From Tepidanaerobacter acetatoxydans Re1 (lineage in GTDB: Bacteria > Bacillota > Thermosediminibacteria > Thermosediminibacterales > Tepidanaerobacteraceae), in NCBI RefSeq assembly GCF_000328765.2, contig NC_019954.2:1780516-1844515 (forward strand): a DNA stretch of 64,000 nucleotides. Direction: 5' to 3'. Numbering within the stretch: the stretch's first letter is position 1; each line of letters opens with the position of its first letter. The position numbers and the translations under genes are program-made. Under the pieces are notes generated by a model. It saw only the letters and a program-made list of their open reading frames with translations. It was not told the DNA's origin and did no database searches. Of this stretch, positions 8,971 to 17,530 are shown piece by piece.

Positions 8971-8986
8971 GGTAACTTTTGCTACC
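8971..8986. promoter_or_regulatory. Candidate activator-binding site 3 (GGTAAC-N4-GCTACC), inside a 38-bp inverted repeat
   Basis: Third copy of the palindrome, overlapping the stop codon of the activator gene. It sits inside a larger inverted repeat (8960-8997, arms TAAACCTCC/GGAGGTTTA), which could instead be an RNA hairpin at the 3' end of that gene. There is no T-run, so it is a poor terminator. Confidence 0.5.
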
Positions 8987-10196
8987 GGGGAGGTTTATCA
9001 TCTAGCTCCTCTTTATTTATATTGTATTTTTTCATCTTTTTAATCAGCGCCGGATGCGACAGACCTAATGCCTGAGATGCTTTCCTTATTGAAGTGTGTT
9101 TTAACAAAGCTTCGGTAATCATTTTAGACTCTAGCTGTTCTACCATGACCTTTAACGGTTTATCCTCGGCATCTGGCAATATAAGCTCATTATCAACTTC
9201 AAAATGAAGATTATCTATATCAATGATTCTGCCGGGAGTCAAATTTACGGCCCTTTCGATCATATTTTGCAGCTCTCTTACATTGCCGGGCCAATCATAA
9301 TTCACTAAAAAAGCCATTGCTCTTGCTGTAAGCGTTTTAGGTGGTTTGCCGGTCGATTTTACATATCTTGAAAGAAAATATTCTGCAAGCAGCGGAATGT
9401 CGGCTCTGCGTTCTTTTAAAGATGGTATGGCAATAGGTACGACATTAAGACGATAGTAAAGGTCTTCTCTAAATTCACCTTTTTGAACCATCTTTTCTAA
9501 GTCGCGGTTAGTTGCGGCAATAATTCTAACATCAATGGGTTTTTCTTCATAACTGCCTATCCGGCGTATTTTCATCTCTTGAATAGCCCTAAGCAGTTTT
9601 GCCTGCGTACTTAAGGAAAGATCTCCTACTTCATCCAAAAATACCGTACTTTTATCTGCAACCTCAAGCAGCCCGGCTTTACCGCCTTTTTTGGCTCCGC
9701 TAAAAGCTCCGTCTTCGTATCCGAACAGCTCACTTTCCAAAAGAGTATCAGGCAATGCAGCACAATTTACAGGATAAAATTGGAATTTGCTTCTTGGACT
9801 TGAAAGATGTATGGCCTTTGCAAAGAGCTCCTTGCCTGTTCCGCTTTCACCCAAAAGCAAAACAGTACTGCTGCTGTCTGCTGCCAGCTTTGCCCTGAAT
9901 ATTGCTTTTTTCAAAGCTCGGCTCTCGCCTAAGATGATATTAAAAGGATCATCTCTAGGAACATCCAAGGTAGTATATCTTACTTCTTCAACCTTTTTTA
10001 TATTAGGAATAGGTGCCAGATCTAGCATAATCTTTTTCTTGATTTCTTCATCATCACATTCTAATTCAAAATACATGAGATTTGGTAAAACTTCCAGTGC
10101 TAAAATACTGATATTATATTTAGCTATAACCCTACTGGTATCATAGACCATACCTGTCCTGTCATCAAATTCAATCCGCAACCTGAAAGCTCCCAA
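8982..10196 (-). CDS. Sigma-54-dependent activator, TyrR-like (ACT, AAA+, HTH)
   Basis: A 404-residue protein. An N-terminal ACT-like ligand domain (about 1-75) is followed by a AAA+ domain (about 85-320) with Walker A GESGTGKE at 117-123 and the sigma-54 contact loop GAFSGA at 163-168 (usual GAFTGA, a conservative change). A TyrR-type HTH lies at about 370-395 ([20 protein letters not shown]). The start is a TTG after GGTGGTGATAAT. TyrR-like proteins bind aromatic amino acids or other small ligands through ACT. Its position and the repeated palindromes downstream make pntAA the probable target. Confidence 0.9.
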   Translation of the reverse strand: MGAFRLRIEFDDRTGMVYDTSRVIAKYNISILALEVLPNLMYFELECDDEEIKKKIMLDLAPIPNIKKVEEVRYTTLDVPRDDPFNIILGESRALKKAIFRAKLAADSSSTVLLLGESGTGKELFAKAIHLSSPRSKFQFYPVNCAALPDTLLESELFGYEDGAFSGAKKGGKAGLLEVADKSTVFLDEVGDLSLSTQAKLLRAIQEMKIRRIGSYEEKPIDVRIIAATNRDLEKMVQKGEFREDLYYRLNVVPIAIPSLKERRADIPLLAEYFLSRYVKSTGKPPKTLTARAMAFLVNYDWPGNVRELQNMIERAVNLTPGRIIDIDNLHFEVDNELILPDAEDKPLKVMVEQLESKMITEALLKHTSIRKASQALGLSHPALIKKMKKYNINKEELDDKPPR

Positions 10197-10293
10197 ATTA
10201 TCACCACCATGATATTTTTCGGCTTAGCAAGAGCCATAAAATTTTTAAACCCAAGTTCGAAAATTCTCTTTACATTAACCTATCCAAACCTTC

Positions 10294-10800
10294 TTACTTG
10301 TTCAGACTTACTTTCATCAATACATCTTCGCCTGCATCTACATATTTTTCTTCAGTCAACTCAACAGATTTTATATTATTCCCTTCAGGTAGAAGTATCG
10401 GCGTCTGTAAGTAATACTGTTTATTTCGTATAAAATCTATATCGAATTTTATAATTGGATCTTTAGTTTTTACATTCTGACCCTCTTTTGCCAAAATTTC
10501 AAAGCCTTCTCCTTTTAAATTTACCGTATCAAGGCCAATATGGATTAATACGGTAAGGCCTTCCTTTGATTCTAAAACAACCGCATGGCCTGTTGGAAAT
10601 ATCTGTTTTATAATTCCGTCAAATGGAGCTATAAGGCTGCCTTCCGAAGGGTCTATTGCTATGCCGTCACCAAGCATCTTGCTTGCAAAAACCTCATCTT
10701 TTACTTCGGATAAATCCATGATTTTTCCACTTATAGGAGCTTTGATAATTACATAATTATTAACATTATTGTTTTTGTTATTGAATATGTTTCCGAACAC
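10294..10800 (-). CDS. PTS EIIA component, glucose (Crr) family
   Basis: A 168-residue soluble EIIA-Glc with the two active-site histidines at residues 72 (TGHAVVLESKEG) and 87 (VLIHIGLDTVNLKGEGF). It takes phosphate from HPr and should serve the EIICB encoded two genes upstream, which lacks its own EIIA. The start is a GTG after AGGAGGATTTACGG. Same operon as nagE-like and licT-like genes. Confidence 0.93.
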   Translation of the reverse strand: MFGNIFNNKNNNVNNYVIIKAPISGKIMDLSEVKDEVFASKMLGDGIAIDPSEGSLIAPFDGIIKQIFPTGHAVVLESKEGLTVLIHIGLDTVNLKGEGFEILAKEGQNVKTKDPIIKFDIDFIRNKQYYLQTPILLPEGNNIKSVELTEEKYVDAGEDVLMKVSLNK

Positions 10801-10838
10801 CCGTAAATCCTCCTCTTCTATAGATATGGCTCAAATTT

Positions 10839-11681
10839 CTACTTTATATGATGCTCAGCCAATGAATCTTTGATTCTTTGGATATGCAAAGCAAGATATC
10901 CCAGCTCATCTTCAGGCGGTTCCTTTCCGATTCTTTCTTTAATATATTCGGCAATCTTTATTGCAATTTTATAGCTTTCACTAAACTCTTCCTTTATTCT
11001 GGCAAGTAGTGGATTTTTGATAGTCATTTCGCTGTCAATGCGATCAAGTGCAAATCTTAAATGAATTATAAGCCTTGCATAGTTAGTATCCTGACGATCG
11101 AGTTTTAGCCGCAGCTCTTGTTCTATAATCTCTACCATTTTGTTGATCATTGATGTGCTTTTAACAGTCTTTGCCAGTTCTCTGTCTATTCTAGCCGAAT
11201 GAATATGCATGGCAATAAAACCCTTTTCCCCATCTGGAATATCAACCGCAAATTTTTCTTCAATCATCGCAGCAGATTTACATGCTAACTCATATTCTTT
11301 AGGATAAAGGCCTTTAATCTCTTCTAGGAAAGGATTTGTTATTTCAAGCCCGGTTTCCAGCCGCTCCAGAGTAAAACCTATATGATCTGCCAGAGCTACA
11401 TGAATATGCTCGTTTAATTGCTCCTTCAATTCCTGCGACACCATTGATATAATTTCTTCAGTAATCCCTATTATGTCTTCATTGAAACGATTAAGCTGTT
11501 TTACCTTGTCTTTATCGATAAAATAAAATATTTTTTCCGCTTTATCATCTTCAAGCATGTTTCCTGGCTTGGCATTAAATCCCAACCCTTTGCCTACGAG
11601 CACCGCTTCCTCTCTGTCTGTTTTATCCCGGGCCAGTACAACATTATTATTAAAAACTTTTATAATGCAAAACTGTCGCAC
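10839..11681 (-). CDS. BglG/LicT family transcription antiterminator
   Basis: A 280-residue RNA-binding antiterminator: CAT domain (1-55, KVFNNNVVLARD) then two PRD domains. The four regulatory histidines align with LicT: His100 (ALADH), His159 (FIAMH), His207 (LIIHLRF) and His266 (LALHIQ). It binds a RAT hairpin and prevents formation of the overlapping terminator when its PTS substrate is present. A RAT/terminator is visible in the leader of this operon (13346-13407), so it is predicted to control its own transcription. GTG start. Confidence 0.94.
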   Translation of the reverse strand: MRQFCIIKVFNNNVVLARDKTDREEAVLVGKGLGFNAKPGNMLEDDKAEKIFYFIDKDKVKQLNRFNEDIIGITEEIISMVSQELKEQLNEHIHVALADHIGFTLERLETGLEITNPFLEEIKGLYPKEYELACKSAAMIEEKFAVDIPDGEKGFIAMHIHSARIDRELAKTVKSTSMINKMVEIIEQELRLKLDRQDTNYARLIIHLRFALDRIDSEMTIKNPLLARIKEEFSESYKIAIKIAEYIKERIGKEPPEDELGYLALHIQRIKDSLAEHHIK

Positions 11682-11722
11682 TAAAAATACCCCATTTAAT
11701 ATATATTCAAATCATATCTGAC

Positions 11723-11754
11723 AAAAGGGGCTGGCTTTTAAGACAACCCCTTTT
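11723..11754. other. Intercistronic hairpin between the EIICB and antiterminator genes
   Basis: Arms AAAAGGGG/CCCCTTTT flank a 16-nt loop with a short inner pairing. On the minus strand it is not followed by a T-run outside the stem, so it is more likely an mRNA-stability or partial attenuation element than a full terminator. Confidence 0.45.
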
Positions 11755-11809
11755 AATTTTCCTTTTATAAATTATTTTAAAACATTTTGTCACACACTGT
11801 AAACATATC

Positions 11810-13186
11810 TTATAATACTTTTTTAATTTCCTCAACTATCAGTTCTGCTTCAGTGCCCACAACAACCTGAAGGTTACCTCCTCCAAGCTTCATTACCCCG
11901 GTAGCTCCAGCCCTTTTGATTGCAGATTCATCCACTTCAGAGATGTCGCGAACCGTAAGTCTTATACGCGTTATGCAAGCATCCATATTCTCTATATTAT
12001 CAGGGCCTCCAAGACCTGCCAAAATTCTTTCGGCTTTTTCGCTGATTTTTACCTTTCCCTTCGGAGTCTCGCTGGTCTCACCTTCAATACGTCCGGGAGT
12101 GGGAAGGTCATATTTTCTGATGAAATATCTAAATATTACATAATACAGTGCGCCATACGCAACACCAATAATCAACAATAATATTGGTTGTGTAGCCAGC
12201 TTAAAATTCAGCGCGTAGTCAATAAATCCTGCAGAAAATCCAAAACCGTGTCTTAATCCCAACATATACGTTAATGCCATTGATATTCCCGTAAGCAGAG
12301 CATGTATCACATAAAGAACAGGTGCTAAAAACATAAAGGCAAATTCAATAGGCTCGGTAATGCCTGTAAGGAAAGATGTCAATGCGGCACTGATCAATAC
12401 ACCGCTTACAGCCTTTCGTTCCGAATCTTTAGCTTCGTGAAGCATAGCAAAACATGCGGCAGGCAGGCCAAACATCATTACCGGGAAGAACCCTGTCATA
12501 AAAATTCCGGCACTCGGGTCGCCTGCAAAGAATCGATATAGGTCACCGGTAACTACTTCCCCTGCAGCATTGGTAAATTCTCCGAAGATAAACCATACCA
12601 CATTATTTATAACATGGTGCAAGCCGGTAGGTATTAACAAGCGGTTTAAAAAACCAAATACTCCTACCCCGAGAGCTCCTGCTTGTATGGTCCATTCACC
12701 TGCAGCATATATTGCCGCTTGAATTGGTGGCCAGATAAATCCAAATATGATTCCAAGTATGAGCATTGTAAAGGAAGTTACAATAGGAATAAAACGCTTC
12801 CCTCCAAAAAACCCTAAAAAATCCGGCAGTCTGATATCTTTATACTTGTTATATAGGGAAGCAGCTGCTACACCTGTAATTATCCCTGCTAAAACTCCCA
12901 TGTTAATATCAGGATTCATAGTATCCAATACTTTAATTAAGACATGATAACCTACGCCACCGGCCAATGCGGCTGCCCCTGCACCGCCGGCAAGACCCAT
13001 GGAAACTCCAAGAGCAAAGATTAATGGTAAGTTTCCAAATATTGCATCACCGGCAGCCATAACTATAGGAATATTTAGCACATCAGGAGCGCCAAGTCTC
13101 ATCAAAAGTGCTGCTGCCGGCAGCACTGCCACCGGAGCCATTAAAGCTTTCCCCAATTTTTGAAGATTCCCTATATAATTTTTCAC
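11810..13186 (-). CDS. nagE: PTS EIICB component, N-acetylglucosamine-type
   Basis: A 458-residue permease of the glucose superfamily. The EIIC domain (about 1-360, ten or so membrane segments) resembles NagE closely: QKLGKALMAPVAVLPAAALL, FLGFFGGKRFIPI, RLLIPTGLHHVINN, TGITEPIEFAFMFLAP. The EIIB domain at the C-terminus has the phosphorylated Cys404 in DACITRIRLTV. No EIIA domain is fused; the Crr-type EIIA downstream fills that role. GTG start after GGGGGTTAAAAA. N-acetylglucosamine specificity is inferred from sequence similarity; glucose is the alternative. Confidence 0.9.
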   Translation of the reverse strand: MKNYIGNLQKLGKALMAPVAVLPAAALLMRLGAPDVLNIPIVMAAGDAIFGNLPLIFALGVSMGLAGGAGAAALAGGVGYHVLIKVLDTMNPDINMGVLAGIITGVAAASLYNKYKDIRLPDFLGFFGGKRFIPIVTSFTMLILGIIFGFIWPPIQAAIYAAGEWTIQAGALGVGVFGFLNRLLIPTGLHHVINNVVWFIFGEFTNAAGEVVTGDLYRFFAGDPSAGIFMTGFFPVMMFGLPAACFAMLHEAKDSERKAVSGVLISAALTSFLTGITEPIEFAFMFLAPVLYVIHALLTGISMALTYMLGLRHGFGFSAGFIDYALNFKLATQPILLLIIGVAYGALYYVIFRYFIRKYDLPTPGRIEGETSETPKGKVKISEKAERILAGLGGPDNIENMDACITRIRLTVRDISEVDESAIKRAGATGVMKLGGGNLQVVVGTEAELIVEEIKKVL

Positions 13187-13345
13187 TTTTTAACCCCCTT
13201 ACATTTTTCTAAAGTCAATTTCAATTCTTCTAGCCTTTCGCCTTACATTATTTTCGTATAGCTTTCACCTCCCATTATTTTTTTTATCAAAAAATGCTGC
13301 ATAAATAACATTTATTAGGCTGCTATATTTGTTAGAAAAATAAAA

Positions 13346-13381
13346 GAGCTGAGAAAGGAAAATAAAATCCTTTCCCAGCTC
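13346..13381 (-). terminator. Conditional terminator in the nagE leader
   Basis: Minus-strand stem with arms GAGCTGGGAAAGGA and TCCTTTCTCAGCTC (one mismatch) followed by TTTTATTTTTC. Its 5' arm overlaps the RAT sequence, the classic arrangement for LicT/BglG-controlled operons. Confidence 0.92.
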
Positions 13382-13407
13382 ATGCCTGCAAAACAGTAAC
13401 ACGCTGG
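13375..13407 (-). promoter_or_regulatory. RAT (ribonucleic antiterminator) for the LicT-type protein
   Basis: Minus-strand RNA with stem CCAGC/GCTGG and internal TGTTACTG-TTTT-GCAGGCAT, matching the known LicT-family RAT core (TGTTACTG...GCAGGCA). It overlaps the 5' arm of the terminator at 13346-13381, so the two structures exclude each other. Confidence 0.9.
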
Positions 13408-13435
13408 TTAAAAACTTAAATATTTATTTGTATTT

Positions 13436-13464
13436 ATTATAACAGATATTTCTGTGATTTTCAA
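13436..13464 (-). promoter_or_regulatory. Sigma-A promoter of the nagE operon
   Basis: Minus strand TTGAAA (13459-13464), 17-nt spacer, TATAAT (13436-13441). It lies about 30 nt upstream of the RAT, so transcripts would begin just before the RAT hairpin. It accounts for the 13187-13543 intergenic region together with RAT and terminator. Confidence 0.85.
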
Positions 13465-13543
13465 TACTTTACTTTTTTTGTGTATTATTTTAGATAGCTT
13501 AATCCTCTCATTGCCAATAGGTAATAAAAATAATGTATATTTC

Positions 13544-14260
13544 TTATGTTCTCTCAGCTAAGTATTCAGCTTGGATCGAAGTTCTCTTGAAATATTCTGG
13601 ATGCTTTTCCATAAGGTAAGACATATCAAAAATAATCCTGGTAAGGTGCTTTTCCATAAGGTCTGACGCCACTTCTTTATCTTTGTTCTTTATAGCCCGC
13701 AATATTTTTTTATGTTCATCGACAGTTATTTGCATATCCATTTCTGCGAAATTCAAAATGCGTACCCTGTCAAACTGAGCCAATGCGCTTTTAATCAGAT
13801 TAAAGGTCATTTCCTTTTGACATGATCTGAACAATAGTTCGTGGAAGCTATTATCTAATGACAGCAAACGTTTATAATCTTTATCCTCAACACAGAAATC
13901 TTGTAGCCGAAGATTCTCTTCCAAAATAACAATATCAGATTTTGAAAGGACATCGCAACAGAATTGGACAACGGCTTTTTCCATAACACATCTCATAAAG
14001 CGAGATTCCTCAACAATATCCATATCAATAGGTGAAATACAAGTTCCCTTTTGAGGATATATCTCAACCAACGATGATCTGGAAAGCTCTATAAAAGCTT
14101 CTCTGACTGGGGTACGGCTAACTCCTAATTTTTCTGCAATTTCATTTTCACTAACTAATTGTCCTGGTTTGAGATTCATATTTATAATGTTATGGCGCAA
14201 AACTCTTATTACATATTCTCTTGCATATTCTCTTTGAAGTCTTTCTAGCTTTTCAAACAT
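13544..14260 (-). CDS. GntR family regulator, FadR-type (FCD domain)
   Basis: A 238-residue regulator with a winged helix (about 10-75: NEIAEKLGVSRTPVREAFIE) and an all-helical FCD ligand domain (about 85-220). FadR-type members usually respond to organic acids or sugar acids. It lies downstream of the Liv/IolB gene set on the same strand but has its own promoter, and probably represses that set. Weak ribosome site (GGGGAAATT) before the ATG. Confidence 0.9.
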   Translation of the reverse strand: MFEKLERLQREYAREYVIRVLRHNIINMNLKPGQLVSENEIAEKLGVSRTPVREAFIELSRSSLVEIYPQKGTCISPIDMDIVEESRFMRCVMEKAVVQFCCDVLSKSDIVILEENLRLQDFCVEDKDYKRLLSLDNSFHELLFRSCQKEMTFNLIKSALAQFDRVRILNFAEMDMQITVDEHKKILRAIKNKDKEVASDLMEKHLTRIIFDMSYLMEKHPEYFKRTSIQAEYLAERT

Positions 14261-14292
14261 AATTTCCCCAAACTTTCTCCTACTCTTTTGAT

Positions 14293-14322
14293 ATTATATT
14301 GTATAAGCCCATAAAAAGTCAA
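14293..14322 (-). promoter_or_regulatory. Sigma-A promoter of the gntR-type gene
   Basis: Minus strand TTGACT (14317-14322), 18-nt spacer, TATAAT (14293-14298), 33 nt upstream of the regulator ATG. Confidence 0.75.
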
Positions 14323-14418
14323 TAGCATGGATGTCAATAAAATTTACTGCACTGATGCATGAGATTTTAAAACACTTAGTAGGTAGGACAAAATTTTACG
14401 TAATTACATTATAATATT

Positions 14419-15237
14419 TTATTTTATTAAAGGACCTACATTGTTCAGCCATGAAAGTTTGGAGTCTTCCCTAGGTAAAAGTTTTCTCCCATGTTCGCCT
14501 GCCATTACCCAAAGGTAATACACCTGAAACCCAGGAGCAGCTGCAATCGGATGATACCCTTCCGGCAATATTACAGTATCTCCGTCTTTTATTAAGTAAG
14601 CCTTCCTTAAGGAAAGATCCTCATTATACATTACCTGAACTCCGAATCCACCTTCAGGTTTTATCCTGAAATGATATATTTCTTCCATTTTAGTTTCATA
14701 AGGAGGATTATAAACATCATGTTTATGCGATGGGTACCCAGACCAATGACCAGGATAGTTTATTGTTTCACCAACTATGATACGATGAACCTTTCCCTCA
14801 CCATTAGCTACTATAATATCTCTTACATCTCGCTTATAGTTTAATATACCACGATTATTGCAAACTACATCTTCCGGCATTACAATAAAAGGCTCAAATT
14901 GTTTTTCTGCTTTAGCTGTTACAATAGCGACTTCCGCGAATAAGCCTTGCGCTTCTCTGATTTTAAATGAACTTTTAACAGGAACGTAAACAGAAGTTGG
15001 ATTACCGGAAAATACGTCCTTTCGCACACCCAAATTAGTATATTCCTTCTTATTTACTGAAATATCACACTTACCCGATAGAATAACCAGAACAGCTTCT
15101 TCATCTAAAGTTTCTGATTCAAAGCTTTTTCCAGCATCTAATCTTAGCAATTCAAACCCGCAAAATTCGAGATCTTCTCCAACTTTTACTATTTGCCTAT
15201 AACCAGTTAAATCTTGATTTGGATACAAATATTGCAT
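14419..15237 (-). CDS. iolB: 5-deoxy-glucuronate isomerase (IolB family)
   Basis: A 272-residue bicupin of the IolB/KduI family, which isomerises 5-deoxy-glucuronate to 5-dehydro-2-deoxy-gluconate in myo-inositol breakdown. The metal-site region GHWSGYPSHKHD near residue 165 and EEIYHFRI near 185 match IolB. Start after GGAGGCAGGCAT. No IolC, IolD, IolE or IolG set is present nearby, so the enzyme may act on a related deoxy-sugar acid rather than in the standard pathway. Confidence 0.88.
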   Translation of the reverse strand: MQYLYPNQDLTGYRQIVKVGEDLEFCGFELLRLDAGKSFESETLDEEAVLVILSGKCDISVNKKEYTNLGVRKDVFSGNPTSVYVPVKSSFKIREAQGLFAEVAIVTAKAEKQFEPFIVMPEDVVCNNRGILNYKRDVRDIIVANGEGKVHRIIVGETINYPGHWSGYPSHKHDVYNPPYETKMEEIYHFRIKPEGGFGVQVMYNEDLSLRKAYLIKDGDTVILPEGYHPIAAAPGFQVYYLWVMAGEHGRKLLPREDSKLSWLNNVGPLIK

Positions 15238-15268
15238 ATGCCTGCCTCCTTTATTTCTAAAATTTACT

Positions 15269-16354
15269 TCACCTTACTAAAATATCTGGCCTGAGCATAG
15301 AAACTCCTCTAAACTCAATTTCTGTTAAGGGGTATTCGAGCGTTTTAGTTATAATTTCAGCACCGTCTTCAGTTATTAGAATCGTATCCTCTGATTTTGT
15401 TCCTGCAATACTCGGATTCCATGCATAAGCTTGATTTACGGCTACTGTTACATCACTATAAGAAGTAGCTCTAAACTCTCTAGAATTGTATCCAGCCATT
15501 CCTCCCTGATGATGATAATGCCATTCATTACCAAATCCTACTTCTTTGTAGGCTTTTTTACCTTCTTCGAATATATCTTTTACTTTGCGTCCTGGTTTTG
15601 TTGCATCTATAAAAGCAACATCAACTTTTAGTACCGCTTGATGGCGTTCTCTTAAATCTTCGGGAATTTCCCCAAAACAAACTAAACGTGTCAGAGAAGT
15701 CATCAGACCGTATTTATGACCGGAAACTGCAAGAAGAACATATTTTTCTATTGGCTTTTCCGTTGGTAACGGATGTCTATATTTATAAGCTCTTTCATCA
15801 GAAGCTACAAGATTTACAAACGGGTAAAAATCATATTCCGCCGAAATTTTTTTGATCATTCTAGAAACTTCTATTTCAGTGTCACCAGGCTTTACACTAA
15901 AAGCCACCTTCTCAAGGATTTTCGATGCACAAATTCCTGTTTCCATATATCTTTTCTGCTCTTCGGGAAGCAGATCCCACCGTAATTGCGTTAATTCTTC
16001 CCCTAAGTCGGTATCAATAAACACCTTTTTCCCTCTTGAAATTTCGTCCAATGACGTTTGACGTCCCTTGGGTTCCCACCAAGGAAATTCCACCACTTCT
16101 ATAGGAAGACCATTCAGTTCTTCTTGTATTAGCCTTTGCGCCTCTATATTATTTGAAAGTAAATAAACATTATCTTGAGTAATTAATATTTCTGCGCATG
16201 CCTTGGGTGAGGTAATTCCAATATAAGGCCTCCCCCCTGTAAGCCATAGAAAATTGATGGCATCACTGATAGATAAAACTTTAATATCTTTTCTGTCCAT
16301 TAATGTACGTATCCTAAACAGTTTCGTTTCAAATTCCGCTTTAGTCCAACTCAT
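15269..16354 (-). CDS. M24-fold (creatinase/prolidase-like) protein lacking most metal ligands
   Basis: A 361-residue 'pita-bread' fold protein with an N-terminal creatinase domain (about 1-130). In metallopeptidases the core reads D-x-G...SD-x-T-R, G-H-G and E-P-G; here these are VSGHKYGLMTSLTRLV, HYHHQGGMAG and AWNPSIAG, so both Asp ligands and the first Glu are gone. It should therefore be metal-independent, like creatinase. The start follows GGAGGTATTTTTG; the ATG 15 nt upstream lies in the ribosome site. It sits between IolB and a dehydrogenase; a C-N hydrolase role on the transported compound is possible. Confidence 0.82.
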   Translation of the reverse strand: MSWTKAEFETKLFRIRTLMDRKDIKVLSISDAINFLWLTGGRPYIGITSPKACAEILITQDNVYLLSNNIEAQRLIQEELNGLPIEVVEFPWWEPKGRQTSLDEISRGKKVFIDTDLGEELTQLRWDLLPEEQKRYMETGICASKILEKVAFSVKPGDTEIEVSRMIKKISAEYDFYPFVNLVASDERAYKYRHPLPTEKPIEKYVLLAVSGHKYGLMTSLTRLVCFGEIPEDLRERHQAVLKVDVAFIDATKPGRKVKDIFEEGKKAYKEVGFGNEWHYHHQGGMAGYNSREFRATSYSDVTVAVNQAYAWNPSIAGTKSEDTILITEDGAEIITKTLEYPLTEIEFRGVSMLRPDILVR

Positions 16355-16382
16355 CAAAAATACCTCCATTTACATTTTACAT

Positions 16383-17423
16383 TCATGGAATTAATATAAT
16401 CTTCAAAGCTTTTTTAGCCTCTACCAGCTCACATGCCTCATTAACCTCATCTAATGGTTGTTTTTTGCTAATCATGGGTGCTAGCTTTAATTTGCCTGAA
16501 GCATACAAATCCAATGCTAATAAATAATCAGCCCATTCAAATCCCTGCAGACCCTTCAGCTGTTTCTCATCACGTACAACATTCCATGGTTTAAAACTGA
16601 CCTCTTTACCGCCAAAGCCGCTTCCACCCATGAGAATCAGTCCGCCTGCCGCAGCAACCTCTATTGCCTGGGTTACAGCTTCGGTGTTTCCTGTAGCTTC
16701 AACAACTACATCAGCACCCTTTCCACCGGTCATTTCATTTATTTTTTCAATAGGATCTTCAATATCGCTTTGAATTACATCAGTAGCACCCAACTCCAAC
16801 GCAAGCTTTAATCGTTCGCTATCAGAACTTAAACCAACCATTACTAAGCGCACAGGTGAAGTTGCAAGCATTGTTTGCATAATAAGCAGACCAAATGACC
16901 CTGGACCAAACATTACAATAAAGCTGCCCGGCGTAATCTTATTTGTCCTAACTGCTCTTGCAGCGGTAGTAGCAGGTTCTAAAATCGCAGCATGGTCATC
17001 AGAAACAAAATCGGGTACTTGAAACAAAATATCTTCATCTATAGCCACATATTCTGCAAAACTCCCGGGTAAGTCTATACCTATATGCTCCCATTTGCGA
17101 CACCTATTCAATACTCCCGTACGACAAGCATAACATTGTCCGCAACCACGAATTGCACTTGATGTAACACGATCTCCGACTTTTACTTTACGCACTTGCG
17201 AGCCAACAGCAACGACCTCACCGCATAGTTCATGCCCGGGGATTATTGGGGTTTTTACTCTACCATGTCGCCCCATAAATGTATTATTTCTAATAGCAAC
17301 ATCAGTCCCACATAATCCTATTGTTTTTACCTTTACCAATGCTTCATACGGCTTGGGTTCCGGAATGGGAACATCCATTATTACTAACCTTTTAGAGTCA
17401 TCATTCTTTACAGCTGCCTTCAT
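16383..17423 (-). CDS. Zinc-dependent medium-chain alcohol/polyol dehydrogenase
   Basis: A 346-residue MDR enzyme. Catalytic zinc site GLCGTDVAIRN (Cys38) and GHELCGEVV; structural zinc loop with four cysteines, GCGQCYACRTGVLNRC; then a Rossmann fold (about 150-290). Similar to threonine, sorbitol and inositol-type dehydrogenases. It probably oxidises a hydroxyl of the compound imported by the Liv transporter. Start follows AGGGGAGGAATAGTA. Confidence 0.92.
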   Translation of the reverse strand: MKAAVKNDDSKRLVIMDVPIPEPKPYEALVKVKTIGLCGTDVAIRNNTFMGRHGRVKTPIIPGHELCGEVVAVGSQVRKVKVGDRVTSSAIRGCGQCYACRTGVLNRCRKWEHIGIDLPGSFAEYVAIDEDILFQVPDFVSDDHAAILEPATTAARAVRTNKITPGSFIVMFGPGSFGLLIMQTMLATSPVRLVMVGLSSDSERLKLALELGATDVIQSDIEDPIEKINEMTGGKGADVVVEATGNTEAVTQAIEVAAAGGLILMGGSGFGGKEVSFKPWNVVRDEKQLKGLQGFEWADYLLALDLYASGKLKLAPMISKKQPLDEVNEACELVEAKKALKIILIP

Positions 17424-17530
17424 TACTATTCCTCCCCTATAATAATAAATATATAAAATTGAGCAAACTTTTGATTAACCTTAAACTTCAAACATATACA
17501 AAAATAAAATGATAAAATGTTAGCTCTAAG

